From contig CAKTKB010000006.1 in the NCBI GenBank assembly GCA_934569195.1, positions 1 to 27,372 on the forward strand: DNA of 27,372 bases, given 5' to 3'. Positions 7,498 to 16,028 of the stretch are shown in pieces (within the stretch, counting starts at the first letter, position 1; each line of letters starts with the position of its first letter). The position numbers were made by a program, and so were the translations under genes. This DNA is from an uncultured Oscillospiraceae bacterium. GTDB taxonomy: Bacteria; Bacillota; Clostridia; Oscillospirales; Oscillospiraceae. The notes beneath the pieces were generated by a model, which saw only the letters and a program-made list of their open reading frames with translations, ran no database searches and had not been told where the DNA came from.

Positions 7498-10400
7498 TTG
7501 GCAAGAAAGTTTAAGACGATGGACGGCAATACCGCTGCCGCCCATGTCAGCTATGCCTTTACAGAGGTGGCTGGCATCTACCCCATTACGCCCTCTAGCC
7601 CCATGGCTGATAACGTGGACCAGTGGTCTGCCGCCGGCCGGAAGAATATCTTCGGCGATACGGTCAAGGTCGTGGAAATGCAGTCTGAGGCAGGTGCTGC
7701 CGGTACGGTGCACGGCTCCCTGGCTGCCGGTGCGCTGACCACCACCTATACGGCATCTCAGGGCCTGCTGCTGATGATCCCCAACATGTACAAGATCGCC
7801 GGCGAGCTGCTGCCCTGCGTGTTCCATGTTTCCGCCCGTACCGTTGCGGCGCAGTCCCTGAACATTTTCGGCGACCATTCCGACGTGTACGCCTGCCGTC
7901 AGACCGGCTTCGCAATGCTCTGCGAGACCAACGTGCAGGAGGTCATGGACCTGGGCGCAGTTGCCCACCTGGCTGCCATTGAGGGCCGGGTTCCCTTCAT
8001 CAACTTCTTTGACGGCTTCCGGACCTCTCACGAGATTCAGAAGGTCGCCATCTGGGACTACGATGATCTGCGGGATATGTGCAACATGGATGCCGTCGCG
8101 GCATTCCGCAATCACTCCCTGAACCCCGAGCGCCCTGCTATGCGCGGCTCTCACGAAAATGACGACATCTTCTTCCAGCACCGCGAGGCCTGCAACAAGT
8201 ATTACGATGCACTGCCCGCCGTGGTGGAGAAGTACATGGCCAAGGTGAACGAGAAGCTGGGCACCAACTATCAGCTCTTCAACTACTACGGCGCGCCCGA
8301 TGCGGACCGGGTGATTGTGGCAATGGGCTCCATCAACGACGTGGCCGAGGAAGTCATCGACTACCTGAACGCTCACGGCGAGAAGGTCGGCCTGGTGAAG
8401 GTTCGCCTGTTCCGGCCCTTCTGCCCGGATAAGCTCCTGGCAGCCATTCCCGCTACCGCTAAGAAGATCGCGGTCCTGGACCGCACCAAGGAGCCTGGCT
8501 CTCAGGGTGAGCCTCTGTACCAGGATGTGGTCATGGCTCTGGCCAAGGCCGGCAGAAACGATGTCACCGTCATCGGCGGTCGTTACGGCCTGGGCTCCAA
8601 GGACACCCATCCCGCATCCGTGTTTGCCGTGTACGAGGAGCTGGCGAAGGATGCGCCCAAGCATGAGTTCACCATCGGCATCGTGGACGATGTGACCCAC
8701 CTGTCCCTGGAGGAGAAGGTTTCTCCCAACACCGCCGCAGAGGGCACCATCGAGTGCAAGTTCTGGGGCCTGGGCGGCGACGGCACGGTCGGCGCGAACA
8801 AGAACTCCATCAAGATCATCGGCGACCATACCGGCAAGTATGTTCAGGCATATTTCCAGTATGACTCCAAGAAGACCGGCGGCGTGACGGTTTCTCACCT
8901 GCGCTTCGGTGACAAGCCCATCAAGTCCCCCTACTACATTAACAAGGCCGACTTTGTGGCCTGCCACAATCCCTCCTACATTACGAAGGGCTTTAAGATC
9001 GTGCAGGACGTGAAGCCCGGCGGTGTGTTCCTGATCAACTGCCAGTGGTCTCTGGAGGAGCTGAATCATCATCTGGACGCCGCTTCCAAGCGCTACATCG
9101 CCCAGAACAACATCCAGCTGTACACCATCAACGCCATTGACCTGGCAATCAAGGTCGGCATGGGTAAGCGCACCAACACCATCCTGCAGTCCGCTTTCTT
9201 CTCCCTGGCTAAGGTTATGCCCAGCGAGGATGCCATCCGCTACATGAAGGATGCGGCCGAGCACTCCTACGCCAAGAAGGGCATGGACGTGGTTGAGAAG
9301 AACTGGAACGCCATTGATGCGGGCGCTACCGCTTATGTGAAGATCGACGTGCCCGCCGATTGGGCTACCGCAGAGGATCACAAGGCCGACGCAGCTCTGG
9401 AGGGCCGTGCCGACACGGTGGCGGTTGTTAAGAACATCCTCAACCCCGTGGGCCGGATGGACGGCTACAGCCTGCCGGTTTCCGCTTTTGAGCCTTATGT
9501 GGACGGCCAGTTTGCCCTGGGTGCTTCTGCTTATGAGAAGCGCGGCGTCGCCGTTACGGTTCCCGCCTGGGATGAGACCAAGTGCATCCAGTGCAACAAC
9601 TGTGCCTATGTGTGCCCCCACGCAACCATTCGTCCCTTCGCCCTGACTGCCGAGGAGGCTGCTGCAGCGCCCGCTGCCGCAAAGATCGTCCCGGTCAAGG
9701 CCGGTAAGGGTAAGGGCGTCTACTCCTACACCATGGCCGTTTCCCCGCTGGACTGCATGGGCTGCGGCGTGTGCGTCGGCGTGTGCCCCACCAAGGCCAT
9801 TACGATGGTCCCGCAGGAGCAGGAGCTGCCCCAGCAGGATGTCTTCAACTACATGGTTTCCAAGGTTTCCGAGAAGCCCGAGATGCAGGATAACACCGTC
9901 AAGGGCAGCCAGTTCCGTCAGCCCATGCTGGAGTTCTCCGGCTCCTGCGCAGGCTGTGCCGAGACCAGCTATGCCCGCCTGGTGACCCAGCTCTTCGGCG
10001 ACCGGATGTACATCTCCAACGCCACCGGCTGCTCCTCCATCTGGGGCGGACCTGCCGCAACCTCTCCCTACTGCGTGAACAAGGACGGCCACGGCCCCGC
10101 TTGGGCAAACTCCCTGTTTGAGGATAACGCCGAGCACGGCCTGGGTATGTATACGGCACAGGCGGTTATCCGCGAGTCCCTGGCCAACAAGGTGCGCTCC
10201 GTGATGGAGAACACCGAGGACGAGGCCCGGAAGGCTGCCTGCCAGAGCTGGCTGGACACCTTTGACGACGGCGAGGCCAACAAGGCTGCGACCCAGGCGT
10301 TGGTTGCGAACCTGCAGGCAAATGTGTGCTGCGATACGGTGAAGGATATCCTCTCCAAGAAGGAATACCTCTCCAAGAAGTCCGTGTGGATCTTCGGCGG

Positions 10401-11025
10401 CGACGGCTGGGCCTACGATATCGGCTTCGGCGGCGTGGATCACGTCCTGGCTTCCAACAAGGATGTGAACATCTTCGTGTTCGATACCGAGGTTTACTCC
10501 AACACCGGCGGACAGGCTTCCAAGGCCTCCAACATCGGCCAGGTGGCACAGTTTGCCGCTGCCGGTAAGGAGACCAAGAAGAAGTCTCTCTCCGAGATCG
10601 CTATGTCCTATGGCTACATTTACGTGGCACAGATCGCCATGGGCGCCAACCCCGCACAGACGATCAAGGCAATCACCGAGGCCGAGGCTTACCATGGCCC
10701 GTCTCTGATCATCGGCTATGCTCCCTGCGAGATGCACTCCATCAAGGGCGGCATGATGCACTGCCAGGAGGAAATGAAGAAGGCTGTGGATTGCGGCTAC
10801 TGGAACCTGTTCCGCTTCGATCCCTCCAAGGAGACCGGCAAGTTCACCCTGGATTCCAAGGCGCCTAAGGACGGCTATCAGGAGTTCCTGATGAACGAGG
10901 CCCGCTACAGCCGTCTGACCCGCGAGTTCCCCGAGCGTGCAACCGACCTGTTCGCAAAGAACGAGGCTGCTGCGAAGGAGCGCTACGAGCACCTGCTGAA
11001 GCTCGTCGAGATGTACAAGGACTGA
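7498..11025 (+). CDS. nifJ: Pyruvate:ferredoxin (flavodoxin) oxidoreductase
   Basis: PFOR oxidatively decarboxylates pyruvate to acetyl-CoA and CO2, passing electrons to ferredoxin. It is a hub of anaerobic fermentation in the cytosol. The 1175-aa single-chain enzyme has all domains in the usual order. Domain I carries YPITPSSPMAD (28-38) and VEMQSEAGAAG. The ferredoxin-like domain has two CxxCxxCxxxC clusters (Cys696-706 and Cys753-763). The TPP-binding domain has SGSCAGCAE (Cys817/820), GDGWAYDIG (from Asp969) and SNTGGQ (around 1002). Translation starts at TTG 7498, with AGGAGG 9 bases upstream. This gives MARKFKTMDG, the common family N-terminus. Codon use is far more biased than in the neighbours (CTG, AAG, GGC, ACC and ATC dominate), as expected for an abundant protein. 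Confidence 0.98.
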   Translation: MARKFKTMDGNTAAAHVSYAFTEVAGIYPITPSSPMADNVDQWSAAGRKNIFGDTVKVVEMQSEAGAAGTVHGSLAAGALTTTYTASQGLLLMIPNMYKIAGELLPCVFHVSARTVAAQSLNIFGDHSDVYACRQTGFAMLCETNVQEVMDLGAVAHLAAIEGRVPFINFFDGFRTSHEIQKVAIWDYDDLRDMCNMDAVAAFRNHSLNPERPAMRGSHENDDIFFQHREACNKYYDALPAVVEKYMAKVNEKLGTNYQLFNYYGAPDADRVIVAMGSINDVAEEVIDYLNAHGEKVGLVKVRLFRPFCPDKLLAAIPATAKKIAVLDRTKEPGSQGEPLYQDVVMALAKAGRNDVTVIGGRYGLGSKDTHPASVFAVYEELAKDAPKHEFTIGIVDDVTHLSLEEKVSPNTAAEGTIECKFWGLGGDGTVGANKNSIKIIGDHTGKYVQAYFQYDSKKTGGVTVSHLRFGDKPIKSPYYINKADFVACHNPSYITKGFKIVQDVKPGGVFLINCQWSLEELNHHLDAASKRYIAQNNIQLYTINAIDLAIKVGMGKRTNTILQSAFFSLAKVMPSEDAIRYMKDAAEHSYAKKGMDVVEKNWNAIDAGATAYVKIDVPADWATAEDHKADAALEGRADTVAVVKNILNPVGRMDGYSLPVSAFEPYVDGQFALGASAYEKRGVAVTVPAWDETKCIQCNNCAYVCPHATIRPFALTAEEAAAAPAAAKIVPVKAGKGKGVYSYTMAVSPLDCMGCGVCVGVCPTKAITMVPQEQELPQQDVFNYMVSKVSEKPEMQDNTVKGSQFRQPMLEFSGSCAGCAETSYARLVTQLFGDRMYISNATGCSSIWGGPAATSPYCVNKDGHGPAWANSLFEDNAEHGLGMYTAQAVIRESLANKVRSVMENTEDEARKAACQSWLDTFDDGEANKAATQALVANLQANVCCDTVKDILSKKEYLSKKSVWIFGGDGWAYDIGFGGVDHVLASNKDVNIFVFDTEVYSNTGGQASKASNIGQVAQFAAAGKETKKKSLSEIAMSYGYIYVAQIAMGANPAQTIKAITEAEAYHGPSLIIGYAPCEMHSIKGGMMHCQEEMKKAVDCGYWNLFRFDPSKETGKFTLDSKAPKDGYQEFLMNEARYSRLTREFPERATDLFAKNEAAAKERYEHLLKLVEMYKD

Positions 11026-11093
11026 TTCCGTAGGCGTTTTCTTCCGGCATCGTCCGCAGCGTCCGGTTATTCGGATGTATTCGTAAAATAAAG

Positions 11094-11127
11094 AGCAGAC
11101 ACGTACGTTTGTGCGTGTCTGCTTTTT
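11094..11127. terminator. Bidirectional terminator after PFOR
   Basis: A 13-bp stem with one G-T pair (11094-11106 with 11111-11123) and a GTTT loop is followed by TTTTT on the plus strand and by CTTTATTTTA on the minus strand. It can end PFOR and also the convergent flavoprotein gene. The rest of 11128-11204 shows no further feature. Confidence 0.9.
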
Positions 11128-11204
11128 GCTTATAGGCTGCTTCCGGCGGAGGAGAGAGCGCCGCAGTGGCTGGACGCCCCCTGCGATCGGGGAGGGGAGC
11201 GCGG

Positions 11205-11825
11205 TCAGCGAATGAAATTGGTCATTTGCTTCGGTTCGTAGCTGGGCGCGGGAACTCCGGCCTGCTTGCCCGCCTCCAGGCAGCGAAGAAGATAGGTCAT
11301 GTTTTCCGCCAGAGTCCGCATGGTCTGCAGGCCCTCCAGGTCCTGACGGACCTCCTCAGGCGTATTCCCGTGGACTTGGTTCCAGTATTGACTGGTTACG
11401 ACGATCATGTTCGTCATCATAAAGTGCATATTCATCTGCTGAAATGCCGCGCTCGCGCCGCCGCGCCGACAGGATACGACGGCAGCTACGGGCTTCCCGG
11501 AAAGCTTGGCGGAGTGGCTGTAGAACAGCCGGTTCATAAATGCGAGGATCTGCCCACTTGGGCCTCCGTAATACACAGGGGTGCCAAACAGAAAACCGTC
11601 AAATTCGTCCAGCCGGTTGCCCACATCGTTTACCAGATCGTGAAAAATACACTGACTGTCCCTCCGACATGCGCCGCAGGCAATGCACCCGGGGACACTC
11701 TTGTTTCCGACCCATACAAGCTCCGTATCCACGCCCCGCGCCTGAAGTGCATTTGCCGCTTCACACAGGGCAGTATCCGTGCATCCGTGCTGCCGGGGGC
11801 TGCCGTTTACCAAAAGTACCTTCAT
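11205..11825 (-). CDS. Iron-sulfur flavoprotein / NADPH-dependent FMN reductase family
   Basis: The 206-aa product has a flavodoxin-like FMN fold: MKVLLVNGSPRQHGCT at the N-terminus and FLFGTPVYYGGPSGQILAFMNR in the middle. A compact cysteine motif, GCIACGACRRDSQC (Cys47, 50, 53, 59), has CX2CX2CX5C spacing that fits the 4Fe-4S motif of Isf-type iron-sulfur flavoproteins of anaerobes. Those proteins accept electrons from ferredoxin and pass them to O2, H2O2 or unknown acceptors. AAGGTGG precedes ATG by 7 bases. The gene faces PFOR, the likely source of reduced ferredoxin. Its physiological acceptor cannot be read from the sequence. Confidence 0.85.
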   Translation of the reverse strand: MKVLLVNGSPRQHGCTDTALCEAANALQARGVDTELVWVGNKSVPGCIACGACRRDSQCIFHDLVNDVGNRLDEFDGFLFGTPVYYGGPSGQILAFMNRLFYSHSAKLSGKPVAAVVSCRRGGASAAFQQMNMHFMMTNMIVVTSQYWNQVHGNTPEEVRQDLEGLQTMRTLAENMTYLLRCLEAGKQAGVPAPSYEPKQMTNFIR

Positions 11826-11847
11826 AACCTTACCACCTTTCCTCTAT

Positions 11848-11876
11848 ATTGTATTTCCGTCGGGAAGGGCTGTCAA
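11848..11876 (-). promoter_or_regulatory. Promoter of iron-sulfur flavoprotein
   Basis: On the minus strand, TTGACA (11871-11876), 17 bases and TACAAT (11848-11853). The match is near-consensus and the -10 box lies 22 bases from the start codon. Confidence 0.8.
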
Positions 11877-11905
11877 GCCAAAGCGGTCGGAAGGGAAGAG
11901 CGGAT

Positions 11906-11960
11906 TTTACCGGAACTTTACAAAACTACGGTAACGAATCTTACCTGGCTTCGGTATTCT
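11906..11960 (+). promoter_or_regulatory. Pho-box-like repeats and candidate pstS promoter
   Basis: TTTAC occurs at 11906 and again exactly 11 bases later at 11917 (TTTACA). TAAC follows at 11932 and TTACC at 11941. The last repeat ends 9 bases before TATTCT (11955-11960), a plausible -10, and no good -35 exists. Repeats at 11-bp pitch that replace the -35 region are typical of PhoB/PhoP-activated promoters. TATACA at 11981-11986 is an alternative -10. The assignment is inferred from layout and the downstream genes. Confidence 0.45.
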
Positions 11961-12015
11961 ATACCCGTAATCAAGATGATTATACATAAGACAAGAACAA
12001 AAGGAGTAAGGAAAG

Positions 12016-12819
12016 ATGAAAAAGTTTGTTGCCGCCGTTCTGGCGATGGTAATGGCAGTGGGCCTGTTTGCTGGGTGCAGCAAGGAAAAGACATCCGTAT
12101 CTACGGACGGCTCCACCTCTATGGAGTCCGTTATCGGCGCTCTGGGTGAGGCGTTCAAGAGCAAGACCGGAACGGAGGTTGCGTACAACCCCACCGGCTC
12201 CAGCGCGGGCATTCAGGCTGTGTCTGAGGGACGCTGCGACATTGGCCTTGCCAGCCGCAACCTGAAGGCGGAGGAAGAGGCTTCCGGTCTGGTCGGCACC
12301 GTGGTCGCCCTGGACGGTATTGCGATCGTGGTGAACCCGCAGAATCCCGTGAACGATCTTACCCTGGCTCAGATCGCGGATCTGTACACCGGAAAGATCA
12401 CCAACTGGAAGGATGTAGGCGGAAATGACGCTCCGGTGGTGCTGATTGGCCGTGAGGCTGCTTCCGGAACCCGGGACGGCTTTGAATCCATCACAAAGAC
12501 CGAAGGTACATGCAAGTACGCCCAGGAGCTGACCTCTACCGGCGATGTCCTGGCTGCTGTGGCGGGGAATGCCAATGCCATTGGCTACGCCTCCCTCTCC
12601 GCTGTGAAGGAAACGGTCAAGGCGGTGAGCGTGGACGGCGTAACGCCCAGCGAGGAAACCGTGCAGAACGGAAGCTATACCGTGCAGCGTAACTTCGTCC
12701 TGGTAACGAAGAAGGACACTGCGCTGAGTGCATCCGCCCAGGAGTTCTTCGACTTCGCAACCTCCGCCGAGGCGGACAGCTACATCCGCGCGGCCGGTGC
12801 TGTGAGCATTGCCCACTAA
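12016..12819 (+). CDS. pstS: Phosphate ABC transporter substrate-binding lipoprotein PstS
   Basis: PstS captures orthophosphate outside the membrane and delivers it to PstCA. The 267-aa product has a lipoprotein signal peptide with lipobox LFAG|C (Cys21). A compact periplasmic-binding-protein fold follows, with phosphate-contacting segments STSMESVIGAL (about 33-43), PTGSSAGIQAVSEG, DIGLASRNL and GREAASGTRDGF. AAGGAG lies 9 bases before ATG. It is the first gene of the pst operon and is separated from pstC by a stable hairpin without a T-tract, a layout often associated with higher expression of the binding protein than of the permease. Confidence 0.97.
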   Translation: MKKFVAAVLAMVMAVGLFAGCSKEKTSVSTDGSTSMESVIGALGEAFKSKTGTEVAYNPTGSSAGIQAVSEGRCDIGLASRNLKAEEEASGLVGTVVALDGIAIVVNPQNPVNDLTLAQIADLYTGKITNWKDVGGNDAPVVLIGREAASGTRDGFESITKTEGTCKYAQELTSTGDVLAAVAGNANAIGYASLSAVKETVKAVSVDGVTPSEETVQNGSYTVQRNFVLVTKKDTALSASAQEFFDFATSAEADSYIRAAGAVSIAH

Positions 12820-12833
12820 GAAAAGGACCAGCT

Positions 12834-12860
12834 ATGGGCATCCGATTGCCGGATGCCCAT
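12834..12860 (+). promoter_or_regulatory. Intercistronic hairpin between pstS and pstC
   Basis: A perfect 11-bp stem (ATGGGCATCCG 12834-12844, CGGATGCCCAT 12850-12860) with a 5-base loop lies between the pstS stop and the pstC ribosome binding site. There is no T-run, so it looks like a 3'-end-protecting or partially terminating element rather than a full terminator. Confidence 0.7.
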
Positions 12861-12882
12861 GTTGGCGTAAGGAGACGAGGGT

Positions 12883-13758
12883 ATGAAGAAAACGCCCAAA
12901 GCAAAGGGACTGACCGAGCTGACGATGAAGGGATTTTTCCTCCTGTGCGGACTGATGGCGGTAGCGTTCGTCCTGTTTATTACCATTTATTTGATCCAGG
13001 CAGGATTGCCTGCCATCCGGGAGATCGGACTGATTCCCTTCCTGACGGGGCGGGTGTGGGACCCGACGGCACAGACGCCTCAGTACGGAATTTTGCCGTT
13101 TATTCTGACATCGGCCATTGGTACCGCAGGGGCAATCCTGCTGGGGGTGCCGGTTGGCCTGCTGTCCGCGATCTATCTGGGGAAAATGGCGTCGGACCGT
13201 ACACGCCGCCTGATTCGCCCGGCGGTGGATTTGCTGGCGGGTATTCCGTCGGTGGTTTACGGCCTGGTGGGCATGATGGTGCTGGTTCCGTGGGTGCGGG
13301 ATATGTTTGGCCTGCCGGACGGCGCGAATCTGTTTTCGGCAATTATCGTGCTGGCGGTCATGATCCTGCCGTCCATCATCAGCGTATCCGAGACGGCGCT
13401 GCGCGCAGTGCCCCGGGAATATGAGGAGGCCAGCCTGGCGCTGGGCGCCGGAAAGGTGGAGACGGTGTTCCGCGTCAGCGTACCCGCCGCCTCCAGTGGA
13501 ATCGCCACGGCCGTTGTGCTGGGAATTGGCCGGGCCATCGGAGAAGCAATGGCGATCATGATGGTTTCCGGTAATGTGGCCAATATGCCGGGACTGTTTA
13601 AGAGCGTCCGCTTTCTGACAACGGCTGTCGCCAGCGGCATGGGCTACTCCAGCGGCCTTTACCGTCAGAGCCTGTCCTCTATAGCGCTGGTGCTGTTTCT
13701 GTTTATTATGGTGATCAATCTGGTGCTGAATTCCCTTTTGAAGAAAGGCAGGAAGTGA
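12883..13758 (+). CDS. pstC: Phosphate ABC transporter permease PstC
   Basis: PstC is one of the two membrane subunits of the high-affinity phosphate importer. The 291-aa protein has a cytoplasmic N-terminus and about six membrane segments. The permease coupling (EAA) loop lies at EYEEASLALGAGKVETVFRVSVP, followed by GIGRAIGEAMAIMM. AAGGAG lies 8 bases before ATG. It follows pstS after a 63-base gap containing a hairpin and is followed by pstA after only 4 bases. Confidence 0.96.
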   Translation: MKKTPKAKGLTELTMKGFFLLCGLMAVAFVLFITIYLIQAGLPAIREIGLIPFLTGRVWDPTAQTPQYGILPFILTSAIGTAGAILLGVPVGLLSAIYLGKMASDRTRRLIRPAVDLLAGIPSVVYGLVGMMVLVPWVRDMFGLPDGANLFSAIIVLAVMILPSIISVSETALRAVPREYEEASLALGAGKVETVFRVSVPAASSGIATAVVLGIGRAIGEAMAIMMVSGNVANMPGLFKSVRFLTTAVASGMGYSSGLYRQSLSSIALVLFLFIMVINLVLNSLLKKGRK

Positions 13759-13762
13759 GCTT

Positions 13763-14614
13763 ATGCAATCGAATTCCACTCGCCGAAAGGTGTATGATAT
13801 TACGCTGCGCGTTTTGATGTATCTGGCGATTGCTCTGACCTGCGGCATTCTGATTGGTGTGATCGGATATATTTTTGTCCGGGGCATAAAGGGAATTACC
13901 TGGCAGCTGCTTTCCACCAGCCCGAGCTTCCTGAATGGAACGATCGGTATCCTCCCGGATTTGCTGAATACCTTGTATGTGGTGGTCGGAACCTTGATTG
14001 TGGTGCTGCCGTTGGGCGTGGGCGCAGCCATATCTCTCACGGAATACGCCAAAAATCGCAGGTTGGTTTCCCTGATCGAGTTTGCCACCGAGACGCTGTC
14101 CGGCATTCCGTCCATTCTGTACGGCCTGGTGGGTATGCTGTTTTTTGTCCAGTTCTGCAAAATGGAGTATAGCCTGCTGGCAGGCTGCCTGACGCTGGTG
14201 GTGGTGACGCTGCCGACAATCATCCGCACGACCCAGGAGAGCCTGAAAACCGTGCCTCAGAGCTACCGGGAGGGAGCGTTGGGCTTAGGCGCCGGAAAAT
14301 GGCACATGATTCGGACGGTTGTCCTGCCCTCGTCCGTGGACGGAATCGTGACGGGCTGCATTCTGGCGGTAGGACGGATTGTGGGCGAGTCGGCGGCTCT
14401 GATGTTTACGGCCGGCATGGCCCACAATGTTCTGTCGCCGGCAGAAGCCTTTCAGCCCGGAAGCCCCGGCGCTACACTGACGGTTGCCATGTACTTATAC
14501 GCCAAGGAACGGGCGGATTTCGACACGGCGTTTGCAATTGCTGCGATTTTGCTGATCCTGACCCTGCTGATCAACCTGGCGGCAAAGTTTGCAGGTAAAA
14601 AACTGAGGAAATGA
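13763..14614 (+). CDS. pstA: Phosphate ABC transporter permease PstA
   Basis: PstA is the second permease subunit, partner of PstC. The 283-aa protein has about six hydrophobic segments and the coupling loop SYREGALGLGAGKWHMIRTVVLP, followed by AVGRIVGESAALMFTAG, as in the family. The start codon lies 4 bases after the pstC stop, with an AGGAAG-type site inside the end of pstC, so the two are probably translated at matched rates. The stop precedes pstB by 11 bases. Confidence 0.96.
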   Translation: MQSNSTRRKVYDITLRVLMYLAIALTCGILIGVIGYIFVRGIKGITWQLLSTSPSFLNGTIGILPDLLNTLYVVVGTLIVVLPLGVGAAISLTEYAKNRRLVSLIEFATETLSGIPSILYGLVGMLFFVQFCKMEYSLLAGCLTLVVVTLPTIIRTTQESLKTVPQSYREGALGLGAGKWHMIRTVVLPSSVDGIVTGCILAVGRIVGESAALMFTAGMAHNVLSPAEAFQPGSPGATLTVAMYLYAKERADFDTAFAIAAILLILTLLINLAAKFAGKKLRK

Positions 14615-14625
14615 GGACATAGAAA

Positions 14626-15378
14626 ATGGCGGATGTCATGGAAACAAAAGATCTGCACCTGTGGTACGGGAGCTTTGAGGCGCTGAAGGGAATCTCCATG
14701 CGGATCCCCGGCAAGCAGATAACGGCGCTGATCGGCCCCTCCGGCTGCGGAAAATCCACATATCTGAAAAGCCTGAACCGCATGAACGACCTGGTAGAGG
14801 GCTGCCGGATTCAGGGCGAGGTCACGCTGGAGGGGGTGGATATCTACAACGGCTATGACGTGAACCTGCTGCGCAAGCGGGTCGGAATGGTGTTTCAGAA
14901 GCCCAACCCCTTCCCCATGAGCATATATGACAACATTGCCTACGGCCCGAGAATTCACGGAATCCGCTCCAGAGTAAAGCTGGACGACATTGTGGAGCGC
15001 TCTCTGCGGCAGGCGGCCATATGGGACGAGACGAAGGACAAGCTGAAAAAGTCCGCCCTGGGGTTGTCCGGCGGACAGCAGCAGCGGCTGTGCATTGCAC
15101 GGGCGCTGGCGGTGGAGCCGGAGGTTCTGCTGATGGACGAGCCGACGTCGGCGTTGGACCCAATTTCCACGGCAAAGATCGAAGACCTTGCAATGGAGCT
15201 GAAAAAACAGTATACTATTGTCATTGTAACCCACAACATGCAGCAGGCCGTCCGCATTTCGGACCGGACAGCATTTTTCCTTCTGGGAGAGCTGGTGGAG
15301 TACGGGGCCACGGAGGCGATCTTCTCAGCTCCGCAGGATAAGCGGACGGAGGACTATATTACGGGGAGGTTCGGGTAA
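14626..15378 (+). CDS. pstB: Phosphate ABC transporter ATP-binding protein PstB
   Basis: PstB is the ATPase that powers phosphate import through PstCA. The 250-aa protein carries Walker [10 protein letters not shown] (37-45), the PstB-typical Q-loop region [15 protein letters not shown] (about 89-103), signature LSGGQQQR (147-154), Walker [13 protein letters not shown] (168-179) and the switch His in [11 protein letters not shown]. Its stop TAA shares one base with the phoU start (TAATG), which implies tight coupling. Confidence 0.98.
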   Translation: MADVMETKDLHLWYGSFEALKGISMRIPGKQITALIGPSGCGKSTYLKSLNRMNDLVEGCRIQGEVTLEGVDIYNGYDVNLLRKRVGMVFQKPNPFPMSIYDNIAYGPRIHGIRSRVKLDDIVERSLRQAAIWDETKDKLKKSALGLSGGQQQRLCIARALAVEPEVLLMDEPTSALDPISTAKIEDLAMELKKQYTIVIVTHNMQQAVRISDRTAFFLLGELVEYGATEAIFSAPQDKRTEDYITGRFG

Positions 15379-16028
15379 TGAGATCCAAATTTGATCAGCA
15401 GCTCCAGCAGCTCAACCGGGAGATGATCACCATGGGCGCGCTGTGCGAGACGGCCATTGCTTCCTCGGCAAAGGCACTGACGGAGGGGAACGCCGCGCTG
15501 GCGGCGGATGTACCGGAAATGGCCGGGCAGATCGACCAGAAGGAGCGGGAAATTGAAACCATGTGCCTGAAGCTTCTGCTGCAGCAGCAGCCGGTGGCGC
15601 GGGATCTGCGGACGGTTTCCTCTGCACTGAAGATGGTGACGGACATGGAGCGCATTGGCCACCAGTCTGCAGACATTGCGGAGATCATTACCATGGCCCA
15701 TATTTCTGCGGCCGACGATATGCTGCAGGTGCAGGATATGGCGGAGGCGACCATTTCCATGGTGACCAAGAGCATTGATGCATTCGTCCGGAAGGACGTG
15801 GCAATCGCCAAGGGCGTGATCGATTACGACGATGTGGTGGATCGCTACTTCGACAATATCAAGCAGGCACTGATCAGCCGGTTCAGCCAGCCGGAGACGG
15901 ACGGAGAGTATGCGCTGGATATGCTGATGATCGCCAAGTATTTTGAACGTATCGGCGATCACGCCGTCAACATTGCCAAGTGGGTTCTGTTTTCCATAAC
16001 GGGCAGCAGAGAGGGGAAGCGTGAATGA
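15378..16028 (+). CDS. phoU: Phosphate signalling protein PhoU
   Basis: PhoU is a cytosolic regulator that links the PstSCAB transporter to the PhoR kinase and represses the Pho response when phosphate is ample. The 216-aa product contains two PhoU three-helix repeats. Each bears the metal-binding signature: DMERIGHQSADIAEI in the first and YFERIGDHAVNIAKW in the second. GGGAGG precedes the start. It overlaps pstB by one base and the downstream regulator by four (ATGA). Confidence 0.97.
   Translation: MRSKFDQQLQQLNREMITMGALCETAIASSAKALTEGNAALAADVPEMAGQIDQKEREIETMCLKLLLQQQPVARDLRTVSSALKMVTDMERIGHQSADIAEIITMAHISAADDMLQVQDMAEATISMVTKSIDAFVRKDVAIAKGVIDYDDVVDRYFDNIKQALISRFSQPETDGEYALDMLMIAKYFERIGDHAVNIAKWVLFSITGSREGKRE

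Noticed and set aside
7411..10992. A 1193-residue open frame on the minus strand opposite PFOR
   Set aside because: It is exactly in register with PFOR codons and arises from the absence of TTA, CTA and TCA codons in a highly biased gene. It lacks a ribosome binding site, and its composition (Gly, His, Val, Leu rich) is that of a reversed coding strand.
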